34,267 nucleotides of DNA from Pseudomonadota bacterium. Its GTDB lineage: Bacteria; Desulfobacterota; Desulfobacteria; Desulfobacterales; Desulfobacteraceae. The translations under genes and the position numbers were made by a program. Positions 1 to 8,253 of this stretch are shown here, one piece after another. Position 1 is the stretch's first letter, and each line of letters begins with the position of its first letter. Location: NCBI GenBank assembly GCA_018821715.1, contig JAHJLN010000298.1:1-34267 (forward strand), in the 5' to 3' direction. The notes beneath the pieces are model-generated. The model worked only from the letters and a program-made list of their open reading frames with translations. It made no database searches and was not told the DNA's origin.

Positions 1-87
1 ACAACCAATAATAAATTTTGAGATAAGTATGTAGAAGCCTAGGTTGATTGTTTTCGGACGCGGGTTCAACTCCCGCCGCCTCCACCA
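1..87 (+). ncRNA. ssrA: tmRNA (ssrA), 3' end only; 5' part outside window
   Basis: Transfer-messenger RNA rescues ribosomes stalled on truncated mRNAs and tags the nascent peptide for proteolysis. The window begins inside the gene. Visible are the T-arm, with stem GCGGG / CCCGC around a TTCAACT loop at about 61-76, the preceding 'TTTCGGACG' typical of tmRNA 3' ends, and an encoded CCA ending at 87. The upstream segment 'AAGTATGTAGAAGCC' also resembles the bacterial tmRNA 3' half. A tRNA would have a D-arm and anticodon arm at normal distance upstream, and none is found. The tag-peptide reading frame is off the left edge, so it cannot be read. The 3' end of ssrA is a classical integration site for islands and prophages. 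Confidence 0.93.
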
Positions 88-159
88 ATTCACAGCCCTT
101 AAACCCAGTGTTTTCGGGCTTTTCCGTTTCTGGAATACCGCAAAAAAGGTGCTGGCTAT

Positions 160-225
160 GTGCTGGATGTAGAATACTATCCATTTTTCTTCTTTCCGGG
201 GAAATCCAATACATCAGCACCTGTT
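160..225 (+). terminator. Possible structured terminator downstream of ssrA
   Basis: GTGCTGGATGT (160-170) can pair with ACATCAGCAC (211-220), leaving one bulged G. The pairing is followed by CTGTTTTTCTTT. The loop contains a small inner hairpin, TTTCC GG GGAAA. A second, weaker possibility nearer the RNA end is AGCCC (94-98) with GGGCT (116-120), followed by TTTCC. Either could end ssrA transcription. The large gene from the right ends at 290, so the region 88-289 is a convergent intergenic stretch. Apart from these structures I see nothing coding in it. Confidence 0.35.
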
Positions 226-289
226 TTTCTTTAAATAATAAATTGCGCCATATCAGATGATTCTTTTTCATCCATTTGACAATAGCGAT

Positions 290-3200
290 CTATTTGGCCA
301 TAAATTTTTTACGCTGTTCCAGCCATTTTTGATAAGCTTTGTTGTCCTTTTTCTTGAATTCATGGATCGCTTTTCCCACCTGGCAGGACTTAAGACTTGC
401 GCTGTCTGTGGCCATATCGCGTCGAAAACACCCCCAGTTGCCCTGGATGCAGGGAGGACCCGGGTTGTCGCATGAAGGGCTGCTTTTCTTGGTAGGGGCC
501 GGATGGTAGCGGCATCCGGATCCCATGATCGTATGACGGCTGCACAGGCAGTTTAATACATCGATATTCCCGCTTCTCTTTAACAATACTTCAATGGCCC
601 GTGCAGCTTTTTGGGATAATTCTTTGATCTTGGGCGTGCTGTTGGGGGGCAAAGGTTTGGGCAGGGCGCCGCATGCCTGTGCATTGGCTGCCATGGTTTT
701 TTTATAGAAAGAAGGATTGGTCAAGGCTTCACAGACCAGTTGGTCCTGTAGTTGCTGATTTTCTATTTTTCCCAGTTGGCATGCGCTGTTTTTGCCCTGC
801 CAGCCGGCCATCTGCTCAAGCACCTGGGCTCTTAAGTCCAGATAGCTTCTAAAGGCAAGGGCTTTGCGGGCACAGGGCATGGACGAATAGGTCTGGTTTC
901 CTGAAATCAGACCTGAAACTTTATCATAGGCATGACTGGAGCCTTCCTTGACTGTATCAAAAAAACTTTTGTCTTTTACCTGGTTCATATAGGACTCAAA
1001 ATTGCACTTGCTGTTGTACCAGGCATCCTTCATCTCTTCGTAGAATTTGTCCTGGCTTTTGTCTTTTTGCTCTTTTTGATACCATTTTTCCAGATGGCTC
1101 ATGATGGCCTTGTCAATTTCTTTTGCATCTAAGTTGATGGGCTTGCCGCGTAAGGCCAGACGTCTGTTTTCAGGGGTTAAAAATTCTTTGTATCCTTTTG
1201 GGTTGGCTTCAATTCGACTGCGCAGGGAGGTTCTCAAATAGTTGGCACCCCTGCCGCTGAGAATATCATTCACCTGGGAGATGGTACCGCCTTCTTTTCT
1301 CAATTTTCTGTATTCATCCATAAAATCAACCGTTTCACTATTGATCAGGGCACCTCTCAGGGCGTTCAGGGTTTCATAATAGGCTTTCACCGCAGGCCAG
1401 CCTGGAATTTTATTCACCATGGCCATGGTCGCACTTTTCATGGTGTTAATGGCGGCTGACCGGGCCATTTCAATGGCTTTGGCATCTGCATTGGGGACAC
1501 TGAGCTGTCCGGCAAGGTCGGCAAACTTTGCGGTCTTTTTTTTCAATGCATTGATATCATTGTCGTCCAGCAAAACCACCATCCGGGCATACTCTTGTTT
1601 CCAGGCCGCTTGTTCTTCCGGGGTCATTTTAAGGGGATTATACCCTTTGAGTTTGTGTTCAATAGCTTTTCTACCCAGTTTGGACAGGCAGTCTCCAGTC
1701 ACACAGGATTGGAGCATGGATTTTGTGGAATCCCATAGAGCGCCCTTGACAGTGTCTTCCCAACCATTTTCATCCGCATTGATTTTCAGTTTCATGGCCT
1801 TGTCGTAGTAGCCCTGGGTTTTGTCATAATACTCTTTTGCCTGGGCAATATGTTTTTCGCCCATAAGAAGGTCTGATGCGGTTTTGGTGGCCAGCTGGCC
1901 CACCACGTTCCTTAGGTCTACGCCATCGCCAAAATTAATGTTGACCTTGCGCATGTTTTCAAGTGCCAGATCGACGTCATCCTCACAAGCTCTTTTTTCC
2001 TTGCCTGCGGCACAGGCCGGGGAAGGAGAAATCATGGCAAGAAGGTATTGAGAAATCATGGCCCTTTTTGCTGAATCGTTTTTGCCCTCAAGTTTTTTTA
2101 AAAGTTCGGCCGGTATTGAAATCTGTTTCAGGGTAGGTACTTCAAGGTTTTGTTCATACTGATCTTGATGTATTTTTTCAATGGCTTTTATATCTTCATC
2201 ATAGTCTGGCAGGGATTCGAGAAATGCGTCTGCCGCGTCATTTTCTTCCTGTTCAAGTCTTGCCATATCCGGGACCGCCAGCGTGATGATACGGTGCAGC
2301 ACCAGGCGGCCGTTCTTGGTGCTGTCATACATGCAAAGCTGGTATCTGCCCGGTGTTTCAGGCATGAGAAAAGAAAAATCACCCGAGTCTTTACCGCGCA
2401 GATCAACCCGGTTGAGGGCAGCGTCTCTTGCAACGGCTGAATCTGTATTTTCCAGAATAATTGCTTCGGGCAGGATACCGATCCATGCACTTGGGTCATA
2501 GGCAATGGAAGCTGTAAAACGGCCTGTTGTGTGCATACCGGCATACAGATCCTTATTTTGTGCAAAATACGCCTGAAGGTCAACTGCCGGCTGGTGGGAG
2601 GCCTGATATTCTTTATCAAGGCGGACATTAACAATACAAATGGCGGCTGAGTCCGGAAGCGTTGAAAATGCTTCTTTGCCGGTGCCCTCCCAGAAGCAGA
2701 CACGATATTCACCAGGTTTGACCGGCGCAGTAAAAGTGGTTTGTATGACCCTGTCCGGGCTATTTTTGATGACTTCCGGGGGATGGATAAATCCGATATT
2801 TCCCTGGCTATCTTTTCCGGCCAGGGCCCAGGCCAGAGTGTTTTTCCAGGTTGAGGAGGGGTGAAGTTCTAGTGTTGTAAGCCCATTCGGTATGAGGTCC
2901 GAATCTGTCACACGAATATCTGCATTAGGGCTGAGTGCTAAAGGTGCAGTCAGCCGGATGGGGTATGTTGTCTGAAGGCCGTCGATTAAAAGCTGATAAT
3001 TGCCGGGTTCAACATCTACTGAAAGGGTTGCTTGAAAAACATTTTCTTTAATTTTTTTGAATCCTGCTTTAGCCAATGACCCTGGCTGATTGTGGATGGT
3101 ATTGATATCTTCGGCATAAAGATACACTGTTTTAAATTCTTGTGAAAATCCAGGCTCAGGATTAGTGGTTGCCGTGAGTACAAGATTTCCTTTGGAAAAG

Positions 3201-5560
3201 GCAGATTCAGGTGTTGTTATTGTTGTATGTAAAACATCTTCCACCGTGAATTCCATCTGGGTGATAAGGCTGGGTGGTCCGGCCTTGGTCCATTGCAGGG
3301 TATCGTAGGCATAAAGAACGTAACTGCCGGGTTCCGGAGCCGTCAGGGTGATAATGTCCTTGTGAAAATCAAGTTCTTTCACGGTCAGGGCCTGTTTGAG
3401 GGCCATGGCCAGAGAGGCGGGCGCATCTCCTTTGGGGAGCAGAACAAGGCAGGCGGTCACGGTTTCAGGGAGTGAATAATTGATCAATATCTCCTGTTTG
3501 GGCACAAACCGGTCGGCAAACAGATTAAACTCGGCAAAGTCTGCATCTTCGAGCAGGGTCTTCTGTCCAAAGGCGGCAATTGCCTCAGGGCTTATGGAAG
3601 AGTCGTCAGGATCAGCATCAGGCCGGGGCATATCTGCTTTTTCATAAAAGGTGACGCTTGTCTGAGCCATAGGTTCATCTTTGCCCTTATTATAAAAGAG
3701 AATCTGGTAAGTGCCGGCTTCTTTGGGAGCCGTAACACTGACCGGATAATCCATATACTGCTGGTAAAGATTTTTTTTCAACACCTCTTTATCGTCTTTC
3801 ATGAACCGAACAAATCCGTATTCCGGAATCCCGGCAGCTGGTGGAAATGTCTTAAAATTAAACGATTCTTTTGTCTGGTACGGCGCCTGTGCCACCTGGA
3901 TAAGGGCTCCGGCCTGTGTTTTCGGGACAATAGACAAAGGGCGGGCTGCGCATAATTGGCTTTGATTGTAGACCGCAAGAAAGTATTGTCCGGGAATTAA
4001 GGGGGCGGTGATATCAAACCAGCCGCTTCCATCAGCATACCGGGTAGCATCCAGGCTGACAGCGGATTGTTTGTTCCTGACATATCCGGCTTTATATGTC
4101 GTCATCTGCAAATAATCGCGATTCAAAATATAGGCATTCAGGCGACTTGCATCAGCGCCTACATGAATGCCTGCCCGGATATTTGATCCCGGCAGAAAGG
4201 ATGTCTCGGGCAGAACAAGCTTTACTGTATCGTTGCCTTTAACTTGCACCACGGCCAGTTTTTTTTCAGAAACCTGTGATTTAAGGGCACGCCAATGGGG
4301 GTAATAGAGAATATCATAACTGCCCCCTGTCTCGGGCAGGGTCATTGTCAGGTTTGATTTGCCGGAAAAGTTTTTGTTCATTGAAAGGGCATGGTTTAAC
4401 CCATGCCTGATGTCCTGGGGCACAAACCATGACGGTACCACAAGACAATAGGAATCCGGATTTTTTGCCGCATCAAGCCCAAATCCTTTGCCTGCAATTT
4501 CAATTTTCTGTTTTTTATCAAATACCAGGGGCGAACCAGATCTGCTGAATTCCTTTACCAGTGCTACCGGCTGCGGATCACCAACCACAAGGTCAACCTT
4601 GAGCAAAAGCTGCCTGTCGCTGCTGTCCTCGCTGAAGATGCGCAACTGATATTTTCCAGGCTCCTTTATTCGATACGTTATCCGGGTAAATTCTGTTTTT
4701 TGTTTTATATACCAGTATGTTATATGCTTTTTAGAGTCATCAGGGGCATCTTTTTTGAACAAGCCTACCCAGGGACGTTTTCCTTTTACACCAGCAAGCC
4801 ATTCCTGAGTGTTGTGGACAACCCCATTAAATTCAGCTCCCGGTGCCAGGGCCGTACTCCCCAGACCTGGATATCCCCGGGTCTCTACCTTGAGTTTTCC
4901 CGCCCATTCAACCGGTTTTTGTATGGTGATTTTTTTTTGGGTTAAAAAAAGGCCGTTGCTGTCATAGACATTAAGGATATATTCTGCCGGTACTTCGGGT
5001 AGTTGAATCTGAAGATTATTGTCCAGTGCGGGGGCTGGAAAAAGAATCGGTAAGCTATCCTGACGTTTTTTTTCTTTTTCGTCTGAAGATGGGTCAAGGG
5101 GGGTAAGGTGCAGCCATACGCCGCCTTTTTTTTTCTGGGTGATACGACACTCAAGTTGCTGACCGGGGTGAAAGACGTCTTGATAAAGGCCCAAAGCATC
5201 TTCTTCGACGAGGGTCAGGGCACCAGCCAGGGGAGTGTCCTGTTTATTCTTCAGAGATGCAATCTTCTTTTTTAACAGTTGATGTCGTGTATTGTCAGCC
5301 GGTGGATGCTTTTCCCATATAAGATCAAGGTATTGATAAACCCGTCTGGCTTCGGAGAAAATACCGACCGTCTCAAACTGTTGTCCTGCATCCAGCAGTT
5401 TGTCCTGCAAAACGATGGAATGTTCGGGCAGGGTTTTAACCGATTGTTTCAAGTCCTGCCGGTATTGTTGAATATCTGCCTGAGCCGGAGAACTGCTGCC
5501 GCACACCAATATCATAAAACAAACAAACAAGATGGTGATACTTTTTTTTGGGGTGTTCAT
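290..5560 (-). CDS. Giant secreted multi-repeat protein, unknown function (~1756 aa)
   Basis: Not recognised as a characterised family. I prefer the ATG at 5560: GAGAGG lies 7 nt upstream, whereas the in-frame ATG at 5575 overlaps that ribosome site. The N-terminus has a basic n-region, a hydrophobic core and an AQA-D signal-peptidase I site, so export is likely; the C25 context lacks a good lipobox. Residues are numbered from 5575. From about 130 to 1100 there are about nine diverged units, each ending in a strand motif like 'PGxYxLxxYD' (near 197, 307, 418, 528, 621, 749, 857, 954, 1075). This suggests tandem beta-sandwich domains. Residues about 1105-1700 are charged and helix-rich. The last 90 residues hold at least seven cysteines, consistent with periplasmic disulfides. 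It is the last gene of a minus-strand run that includes two small genes and a decayed phospholipase fragment. It could be an envelope scaffold or surface protein. Function is open. Confidence 0.85.
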   Translation of the reverse strand: MNTPKKSITILFVCFMILVCGSSSPAQADIQQYRQDLKQSVKTLPEHSIVLQDKLLDAGQQFETVGIFSEARRVYQYLDLIWEKHPPADNTRHQLLKKKIASLKNKQDTPLAGALTLVEEDALGLYQDVFHPGQQLECRITQKKKGGVWLHLTPLDPSSDEKEKKRQDSLPILFPAPALDNNLQIQLPEVPAEYILNVYDSNGLFLTQKKITIQKPVEWAGKLKVETRGYPGLGSTALAPGAEFNGVVHNTQEWLAGVKGKRPWVGLFKKDAPDDSKKHITYWYIKQKTEFTRITYRIKEPGKYQLRIFSEDSSDRQLLLKVDLVVGDPQPVALVKEFSRSGSPLVFDKKQKIEIAGKGFGLDAAKNPDSYCLVVPSWFVPQDIRHGLNHALSMNKNFSGKSNLTMTLPETGGSYDILYYPHWRALKSQVSEKKLAVVQVKGNDTVKLVLPETSFLPGSNIRAGIHVGADASRLNAYILNRDYLQMTTYKAGYVRNKQSAVSLDATRYADGSGWFDITAPLIPGQYFLAVYNQSQLCAARPLSIVPKTQAGALIQVAQAPYQTKESFNFKTFPPAAGIPEYGFVRFMKDDKEVLKKNLYQQYMDYPVSVTAPKEAGTYQILFYNKGKDEPMAQTSVTFYEKADMPRPDADPDDSSISPEAIAAFGQKTLLEDADFAEFNLFADRFVPKQEILINYSLPETVTACLVLLPKGDAPASLAMALKQALTVKELDFHKDIITLTAPEPGSYVLYAYDTLQWTKAGPPSLITQMEFTVEDVLHTTITTPESAFSKGNLVLTATTNPEPGFSQEFKTVYLYAEDINTIHNQPGSLAKAGFKKIKENVFQATLSVDVEPGNYQLLIDGLQTTYPIRLTAPLALSPNADIRVTDSDLIPNGLTTLELHPSSTWKNTLAWALAGKDSQGNIGFIHPPEVIKNSPDRVIQTTFTAPVKPGEYRVCFWEGTGKEAFSTLPDSAAICIVNVRLDKEYQASHQPAVDLQAYFAQNKDLYAGMHTTGRFTASIAYDPSAWIGILPEAIILENTDSAVARDAALNRVDLRGKDSGDFSFLMPETPGRYQLCMYDSTKNGRLVLHRIITLAVPDMARLEQEENDAADAFLESLPDYDEDIKAIEKIHQDQYEQNLEVPTLKQISIPAELLKKLEGKNDSAKRAMISQYLLAMISPSPACAAGKEKRACEDDVDLALENMRKVNINFGDGVDLRNVVGQLATKTASDLLMGEKHIAQAKEYYDKTQGYYDKAMKLKINADENGWEDTVKGALWDSTKSMLQSCVTGDCLSKLGRKAIEHKLKGYNPLKMTPEEQAAWKQEYARMVVLLDDNDINALKKKTAKFADLAGQLSVPNADAKAIEMARSAAINTMKSATMAMVNKIPGWPAVKAYYETLNALRGALINSETVDFMDEYRKLRKEGGTISQVNDILSGRGANYLRTSLRSRIEANPKGYKEFLTPENRRLALRGKPINLDAKEIDKAIMSHLEKWYQKEQKDKSQDKFYEEMKDAWYNSKCNFESYMNQVKDKSFFDTVKEGSSHAYDKVSGLISGNQTYSSMPCARKALAFRSYLDLRAQVLEQMAGWQGKNSACQLGKIENQQLQDQLVCEALTNPSFYKKTMAANAQACGALPKPLPPNSTPKIKELSQKAARAIEVLLKRSGNIDVLNCLCSRHTIMGSGCRYHPAPTKKSSPSCDNPGPPCIQGNWGCFRRDMATDSASLKSCQVGKAIHEFKKKDNKAYQKWLEQRKKFMAK

Positions 5561-5579
5561 TAAAATACCTCTCATTTTT

Positions 5580-5859
5580 TTATATCCAAAGGTTCTGCTT
5601 ATCTGAAGAATAAACCAGGGAATCCTGTGTCATCTCACCTATTCGATGCTTTGTTGAATTGTCCTTGTAAGGGCCGACGATGGCTTCGACAATGGGGTGA
5701 ATGGTTTCGTCAGCAATAAGATGAGATACATAACCGAAAAGCCATGTCAAAATTCGTTCATCCGTTTCCAACAGTTCCTTCTTTGACAAAATTTCACCAA
5801 GTTCATCATGGCCGTATAATACTATAAACAAAGGTTAAAAACATAAAACTGATTTTCAT
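5580..5859 (-). pseudogene. Remnant of zinc-dependent phospholipase C-like gene
   Basis: An open stretch of 83 codons (5580-5831, only a TTG start) encodes a fragment resembling the zinc-dependent phospholipase C / S1-P1 nuclease-like fold. The key stretch is FGYVSHLIADETIHPIV, with His/Asp/His spacing like the metal ligands of that family, then HRIGEMTQDSLVY. Full-length members are several times longer. In another frame, an ATG at 5859 (2 nt after the upstream stop) reads 17 codons of a signal-peptide-like start (MKISFMFLTFVYS) before TGA at 5806. The two pieces look like the start and middle of one gene joined by deletion and frameshift, with the 3' part lost next to the giant gene. The homology is from memory of the family, not a search. 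Confidence 0.5.
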
Positions 5860-5860
5860 T

Positions 5861-6061
5861 TTAATGGTATGTCTTTTCTAAATTATCAGTTGTTATCTGA
5901 TAAGTCCCAACCAATCTCTTCCACATGTCTTCAAGTTTTTTATCCAGGATCTCAACTGCTTCATCATATTCATCCTGTGTTATTTCACCATTTTTTAATC
6001 GTGATTGAATTAGAAACAATTCGTTGTCATACCATTTATCCGGATCAAAATTATATGTCAT
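5861..6061 (-). CDS. Small acidic hypothetical protein (66 aa)
   Basis: Not recognised. The ATG at 6061 follows the stop of the preceding small gene (6082) by 20 nt, with a modest AAAAGG about 11 nt upstream, so the two are probably cotranscribed. The product is soluble and strongly charged, without a signal peptide or membrane segment. A helical stretch around residues 12-46 (SRLKNGEITQDEYDEAVEIL) resembles the short 'leucine-G-I-T-xx-E-F/Y' helical hairpins of SHOCT-like modules, but the match is loose. The stop is 2 nt before the ATG of the phospholipase remnant, suggesting that this was once a longer operon. Confidence 0.6.
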   Translation of the reverse strand: MTYNFDPDKWYDNELFLIQSRLKNGEITQDEYDEAVEILDKKLEDMWKRLVGTYQITTDNLEKTYH

Positions 6062-6081
6062 GACAGGTTGACCTTTTCAAT

Positions 6082-6273
6082 TCAAAACGGTGTAAAAATT
6101 TCTTTTCCATCCCTGGCGTCAAATAAAATCTGTGAGACTTTCCTGACATCATCTGTATCATGAAATCCTTTGATAAAATCCCCATTATTTCCCGATGAAT
6201 TGACCACTGAATTAGAACGCTGATTTTCAATACACTGCCGGATCTCGGCACGTTTTTCTTCAGATAGATACAC
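6082..6273 (-). CDS. Small hypothetical protein (63 aa), GTG start
   Basis: Not recognised. The start is a GTG at 6273, supported by a strong AAGGAG ribosome site 7 nt upstream. This is the best evidence that it is real despite its size. The protein is hydrophilic (begins MYLSEEKRAEIRQC, ends GKEIFTPF), with no signal peptide, membrane segment or clear motif. It heads the run of minus-strand genes that continues through 5861-6061, the phospholipase remnant and the giant exported protein. A toxin-antitoxin or regulatory pair with its neighbour is conceivable, but nothing in the sequence demonstrates that. Confidence 0.6.
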   Translation of the reverse strand: MYLSEEKRAEIRQCIENQRSNSVVNSSGNNGDFIKGFHDTDDVRKVSQILFDARDGKEIFTPF

Positions 6274-6324
6274 GAAGATCTCCTTTTTCAGGTTATGACG
6301 AATGTGGAACTGAGTTTGTTATTG

Positions 6325-6354
6325 GTATATTGCACTTGGGGGAGGGAATTTCAA
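6325..6354 (-). promoter_or_regulatory. Weak candidate promoter for the small-gene/giant-protein operon
   Basis: On the minus strand TTGAAA (6349-6354) is followed after 18-19 nt by TATACC/ATATAC, about 50 nt upstream of the GTG start at 6273. The -10 match is poor. It lies in the short gap after alr, so readthrough from the liv-alr operon is an alternative source of transcription; no terminator-like hairpin with a T-run is seen after alr. Confidence 0.25.
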
Positions 6355-6367
6355 GGACTTTTGAGTT

Positions 6368-7543
6368 TCATGATTTCTTTTTGTTGCCATAACTGTATTC
6401 AATGGGCATCCTTCCTGTCAGGGCCGCTACCACTTCATAATTGATTGTACCGGCCTGAACAGCAATATCATCGGATGTAATTTTTTCATTTCCCTGTTCT
6501 CCCATAATTACCACATCATCCCCCATGGCTGCACCTGGGATATAGCCGACGTCAATCATGGTAAAATCCATGCAGACCCGTCCTGCAACAGGGGCTTTGA
6601 TTCCTTGAACCAGCATGTGGCCTTTTGAGGACAGCTGTCGGCTGTAACCGTCTGCATATCCTATGGGCACTGTGGCAATTTTTGTCGGGTGCAGTGTCTC
6701 ATAAGTACTGCCGTAACTTACCTTGAAATTTTCTGGTACCAACTTTAAGTGAATGATTTTTGATCTGATGGACATGGCTGGTTTCAAGTTGATCACTGTG
6801 TGGTCCACCTCATTGGAAGGCCACAATCCGTAAAGACTGATCCCTGCCCGCACCATATTGTAATGGGTTTTGGGAAGTTCAATTAAAGCCGCACTGTTGG
6901 CTGCATGGCAAATCTTTGGTTTGGCGTTGCGCGAGGAAAGCAGATCAAGCAGGATGTTGAAACTTTTAATCTGCTCCATGGCATGGGTCTTATCCTTTGC
7001 ATCGGCATTGGCAAGATGGGTATAGACCCCTTCAACGTACAGGCCGTCCAGGGCCATAATGCGAATCATGTCGGTTAAGATTTTTTTTGGCTCAGACATG
7101 AAACCCAGCCGGCCCATTCCCGTATCGACCTTGATATGTGCCTTGACAACAAGGTTATTGTCAAGTGCTGCCCTTGAAACAGCCTTTGCCGTTTCAAGAC
7201 AGGAGAGGCTTATCCTGACATCCTGGTGCGCAAGCCAGGGGATATCAGCCGGCATCATATCTCCAAAAATAAGGATGGGTGATGTGATGCCGGCTTCACG
7301 CAGGGTAACTGCTTCAAAAAATCTTGCAACTGCGAGAAAACAAGCCCCGTTCTCCAATGCTGTGCGCGAAACATTCACCGCCCCGTGGCCATATGCATTG
7401 GCCTTGACCACTGCCATAAGCCCTGTGCCGGGCCGGCATCTTTGTTTCAATGCCCGGATATTATGCGCAACAGCATCCAGGTCCACATGAACGGTTGTTC
7501 TGGAGGAAAAATTGCTTTTAACTGGAAGCATGGTATTTGTCAT
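6368..7543 (-). CDS. alr: Alanine racemase
   Basis: PLP-dependent cytoplasmic enzyme interconverting L- and D-alanine, supplying D-Ala for peptidoglycan or allowing use of D-Ala. The 391-residue length is normal for the fold-type III family. The PLP lysine lies in VVKANAYGHG (K47). The catalytic tyrosine lies in KVSYGSTYET (Y277), followed by the conserved IGYADGY and GRVCMD blocks. It starts at ATG 7543, which overlaps the livF stop by 4 nt (ATGA), indicating translational coupling. It is therefore the last gene of the liv ABC operon. This pairing with an amino acid importer is unusual and suggests induction together with amino acid uptake. Whether it is the organism's only Alr cannot be told from this window. 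Confidence 0.95.
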   Translation of the reverse strand: MTNTMLPVKSNFSSRTTVHVDLDAVAHNIRALKQRCRPGTGLMAVVKANAYGHGAVNVSRTALENGACFLAVARFFEAVTLREAGITSPILIFGDMMPADIPWLAHQDVRISLSCLETAKAVSRAALDNNLVVKAHIKVDTGMGRLGFMSEPKKILTDMIRIMALDGLYVEGVYTHLANADAKDKTHAMEQIKSFNILLDLLSSRNAKPKICHAANSAALIELPKTHYNMVRAGISLYGLWPSNEVDHTVINLKPAMSIRSKIIHLKLVPENFKVSYGSTYETLHPTKIATVPIGYADGYSRQLSSKGHMLVQGIKAPVAGRVCMDFTMIDVGYIPGAAMGDDVVIMGEQGNEKITSDDIAVQAGTINYEVVAALTGRMPIEYSYGNKKKS

Positions 7544-8253
7544 GCACCCAGATAGGCTTTCTTTACATCCGGGTTATTGAGCAGATCATCTGCAGGCCCT
7601 TCAAGGACAAGAGAACCGTTTTCAATGACATACCCTCTTTGGGCGAATTTCAGTGCAAGCCTTGCATTCTGTTCAACCAGCAAAATAGTGGTACCCAGCT
7701 TGTTGATTTCCTTTAGCGCATCAAACATTTCAAGCATAAGAAGCGGTGCAAGCCCCATAGAGGGTTCATCCAGGAGCATGATTTTTCGGGCGCTCATGTA
7801 ACCTCTTCCAACGGCAAGCATTTGCTGTTCCCCGCCTGAAAGCGTTCCTGCAAGCTGGTCTTTTCTCTCTTCAAGTCTGGGGAACAAATCAAAAACCCAT
7901 CGTTTATCCTTGTTGATCTGATCCGTATCTTTTCTGGCAAAACAGGCAAGGATGAGATTTTCCGTAACCGTAAGATTGCCAAAAATTCTCCTGCCCTCAG
8001 GTACATGGGAGATCCCCAGTTTTGAGACAACTTTATCTGCAGTGTATTTAAGGACATCTTTACCTTCAAATTCCAGAACAGATCCGGGTTCTGCCGGCAC
8101 CATTCTGGAAATAGCCCTTAAGGTTGTACTTTTCCCGGCACCGTTGGCACCGATAATGGTTAAGATTTCACCGGCTTCAACTGAGAAATCAATCCCGTGA
8201 AGTGCTTTTATATTTCCATAGGAAACATTTAAGTCTTTTATAGTTAGCTGCAT
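7540..8253 (-). CDS. livF: Branched-chain amino acid ABC transporter ATP-binding protein LivF
   Basis: Cytoplasmic ATPase subunit of the high-affinity branched-chain amino acid (HAAT) importer, pairing with LivG beneath LivH/LivM. It has the usual 237 residues. Walker A is IIGANGAGKST near residue 35, the ABC signature is LSGGEQQML, and Walker B plus catalytic Glu is IMLLDEPSMGL. The switch His is replaced by the LivF-type LLVEQN, as is normal for this subfamily. Its ATG at 8253 overlaps the livG stop by 1 nt (TGATG), and an AAGGAGG site lies about 10 nt upstream inside livG. Its own stop overlaps the alr start. Substrate specificity is set by the binding protein and could include other amino acids. 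Confidence 0.95.
   Translation of the reverse strand: MQLTIKDLNVSYGNIKALHGIDFSVEAGEILTIIGANGAGKSTTLRAISRMVPAEPGSVLEFEGKDVLKYTADKVVSKLGISHVPEGRRIFGNLTVTENLILACFARKDTDQINKDKRWVFDLFPRLEERKDQLAGTLSGGEQQMLAVGRGYMSARKIMLLDEPSMGLAPLLMLEMFDALKEINKLGTTILLVEQNARLALKFAQRGYVIENGSLVLEGPADDLLNNPDVKKAYLGA

Noticed and set aside
48..260. 70-codon plus-strand frame overlapping the tmRNA 3' end
   Set aside because: Starts within ssrA and spans its downstream structure; no ribosome site and no protein-like features.
2188..2712. 174-codon frame on the same strand inside the giant gene
   Set aside because: It lies wholly in another frame of the long repeat-protein gene, has no ribosome site and low-complexity basic composition; a shadow.
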